A DNA stretch of 64,000 bases from Luteolibacter flavescens (GTDB taxonomy: Bacteria; Verrucomicrobiota; Verrucomicrobiia; Verrucomicrobiales; Akkermansiaceae): positions 62,001 to 126,000 of the forward strand of contig NZ_JAPDDS010000006.1 of assembly GCF_025950085.1 (NCBI RefSeq). Direction: 5' to 3'. The translations under genes were made by a program, and so were the position numbers. The notes beneath the pieces were generated by a model. That model worked only from the letters and a program-made list of their open reading frames with translations. It was not told the origin of the DNA and made no database searches. Positions 62,534 to 64,000 of the stretch are shown here, in pieces; the first letter of the stretch is position 1; each line of letters opens with the position of its first letter.

Positions 62534-62902
62534 GTGAACACTCTCTCCAGCTTCATCGCCGACACCTCCGGTCACTCCGAAAAGGTCCTGATATACACCC
62601 TCATCGGCGGTCACGTCGTCACCCTCGTCACCCTCATCGTGAAGGCGATCATCGACCAGATGAACCGCGTGCAGGACCGCCTGGACAAGCAACTGGCACT
62701 CACGGAAGGGAGGCAGCGGGAAACCCGGCTTGTCGCGAAGATCGACGAAAACACCAAGATCTCGAAGGAGGCTTTCGTGGCCGCGAACGGGCACAACGAG
62801 AAGATCGCGACGGCCGTCGAGCTGGCACAGAAGGCAATGGAGACCGCCGCAACGAAGGAGGTGCATGCCACTGTCGAGCTGCGGCAGGCGGAGACCAAGT
62901 AG
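62534..62902 (+). CDS. Membrane protein with coiled coil, holin-like
   Basis: A 122-residue protein from a GTG at 62534. One hydrophobic segment (VLIYTLIGGHVVTLVTLIVK) near residues 17-36 and then a long helical cytoplasmic region (RVQDRLDKQLALTEGRQRET, AATKEVHATVELRQAETK). It starts 8 bases after the CHAP gene, so it is probably the holin or a spanin partner. Confidence 0.6.
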   Translation: MNTLSSFIADTSGHSEKVLIYTLIGGHVVTLVTLIVKAIIDQMNRVQDRLDKQLALTEGRQRETRLVAKIDENTKISKEAFVAANGHNEKIATAVELAQKAMETAATKEVHATVELRQAETK

Positions 62903-63018
62903 AAGGTGCGCCCACCTTCCTTAGGCGAAATTGATATTCGACCCCATGATCATGTATGCAAATCGCCTTGATTACCACGTCGCTCCTCATCATCTGTGGG
63001 ATGTCTAGACTCCCACAT

Positions 63019-63981
63019 ATGATTGTTCGTGCCTTCGGATTCGCCATTGACGCCTCTATTTTCCCCCCTGCGATGCCCATCGACTCCCCATTTGTCGGGC
63101 TAAAAGATCATGGGACGTCAGCTTTAGATCCTCGAAAAGAGACTATTCACGGAACTGCGACATTGGTGAAGCATGCCTTCCGCAACGTAGAACAAGAGTG
63201 GTGGGCTGGTATCATTCTGAAAGCTCGAGACGCAAGGTCCTTCAGTAAGCTGGTTAGGGCTGGCGGAGCGATTCGGATGACAGCCGAAGAACTAAAAGAT
63301 GGGAAAATTGCGGAGAGCGCCTACTTCCTAGCTCATCCCACGTCGGGCCGTGGCCTTGTTGCCACTTATTGGGGTGCCCCCGGAGGAACCACGATCGAAC
63401 GGGCGCTCAAAAAGACGTTCACTGCACGACAGAAGACCTTGCGGCAAGAAGCTCTCTCGGCAGCCACTAGCGACAAGGATCGCGCAGCCATCCTTAAGCA
63501 CTACAAAGGTGCCCTGAGGGTCAAGGCTCAGATAAGAGATGGCTCGATGGCTGAGTATTTGAAGGACATGAAGACGAAGTCCTTGGACATCAAAATTACT
63601 TCGGTGGAGAACCGTGACAGGCTGTTCCGGACGGCCCCCCCCAAGTCGGTCACTCGAACGGAACATTACGTGTTTCCCCCGAACTTCGCTTTCAACTCCG
63701 AACTCGCAGAGGCAGCCGAACTGGAAATTTCCCAGTTGGAGGGAGTTGAGGCGACGTTCAAAGGCGTTAATTCTAAGGGCGCACCGCAGACGGTGAGTAA
63801 TGTCGAATTAAAGAATAAGCTCGTTTTTGCCACGGCTGAGTACGACGAACTTCACGGGGACTTCTTCGCCTTCAATCATGACGAGCATGGGAGCAACATC
63901 GCCGAGTCACCGGTGATTGACTGGCTGAAAAAGGTTCTCAATCATGGCTCTGTTCATCAGAATCTCGTCACACCCCAATGA
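63019..63981 (+). CDS. A+T-rich hypothetical protein, possible defence gene
   Basis: A 320-residue protein from the ATG at 63019 (earlier ATGs at 62956 and 63001 are in frame). Soluble, mixed alpha/beta (IVRAFGFAIDASIFPPAMPI; VKHAFRNVEQEWWAGIILKA; TYWGAPGGTTIERALKKTF; ELHGDFFAFNHDEHGSNIAE). Clearly more A+T-rich than its neighbours, suggesting recent transfer. No family recognised. Prophage ends often carry anti-phage or host-modifying cargo, but no known defence domain was identified. Confidence 0.55.
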   Translation: MIVRAFGFAIDASIFPPAMPIDSPFVGLKDHGTSALDPRKETIHGTATLVKHAFRNVEQEWWAGIILKARDARSFSKLVRAGGAIRMTAEELKDGKIAESAYFLAHPTSGRGLVATYWGAPGGTTIERALKKTFTARQKTLRQEALSAATSDKDRAAILKHYKGALRVKAQIRDGSMAEYLKDMKTKSLDIKITSVENRDRLFRTAPPKSVTRTEHYVFPPNFAFNSELAEAAELEISQLEGVEATFKGVNSKGAPQTVSNVELKNKLVFATAEYDELHGDFFAFNHDEHGSNIAESPVIDWLKKVLNHGSVHQNLVTPQ

Positions 63982-64000
63982 TGAGAATTTTTGCGGCTTT

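Larger units (their letters stand above)
9500..63981. mobile_element. Temperate podovirus-like prophage (right end not found)
   Basis: The element begins at the tRNA-Leu fragment. It contains integrase, repressor, replication, terminase, portal, capsid, tail and lysis genes, so it has a full virion gene set. The end given is only the last gene in the window. The region after the truncated second integrase (59830-60255) is mosaic and may be another phage or a degraded element, but still holds phage-type lysis genes. No second tRNA 3' copy was seen. Confidence 0.85.

Noticed and set aside
9553..63981. CRISPR arrays
   Set aside because: No regularly spaced direct repeats with unique spacers were seen; the repeated late motif is dispersed and single.

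Overview
The window looks like a chromosome of the phylum Verrucomicrobiota, of the Luteolibacter/Akkermansiaceae kind. The support is high G+C, an ECF sigma factor beside a zinc-ribbon Ser/Thr kinase with WD40 repeats, a very large secreted beta-helix/lectin protein, and small TPR-like proteins. The assignment comes from gene style only. Positions 1-9499 are host chromosome. From about 9553 to at least 60 kb, and probably past the window end, lies a temperate, probably podovirus-like prophage.

The left prophage end is well defined. A 3' half of a tRNA-Leu gene (9500-9552, minus strand) is followed by a tyrosine integrase. Next comes a repressor with a ribbon-helix-helix (RHH) head and an S24-like tail, facing a small RHH gene across a repeat-rich operator. 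The early operon (11.9-17.8 kb, plus strand) carries RHH/HTH regulators, a replication-initiation-like protein and a DnaB-type helicase; many of its genes overlap by ATGA.

The late genes run on the minus strand from about 57.6 kb down to 19.1 kb. In order of transcription they are: small and large terminase, two small proteins, a 4046-residue polyvalent (probably ejected) protein, a Tad2-domain protein, a hypothetical protein, an HExxH peptidase-like protein, an A+T-rich membrane protein, the portal, five tail/fibre genes, a lysis cassette, a scaffold-like protein, an N4-gp56-like major capsid protein, a tail-tube-like protein and a 1144-residue Ig-like virion protein. Plus-strand accessory genes interrupt this run at 28.3-30.2 kb, 38.9-39.3 kb and 56.7-57.0 kb.

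An unusual feature is a repeated 13-base element, TGCGCCCGTTACG, always on the minus strand. It sits about 31-35 bases (twice about 67) before the start codons of late genes: both terminase genes, the giant protein, the Tad2 gene, its downstream neighbour, the portal, the first fibre gene and the scaffold. I interpret it as a phage-specific late promoter or activator site.

The right part (57.7-64 kb) is mosaic. It holds a five-gene minus operon with an HTH and an ASCH-like gene, a truncated second integrase, and a second lysis-type group (lipoprotein, CHAP endolysin, membrane protein). The last gene is relatively A+T-rich and unrecognised. No second copy of the tRNA fragment was seen, so the right attachment site is probably outside the window.
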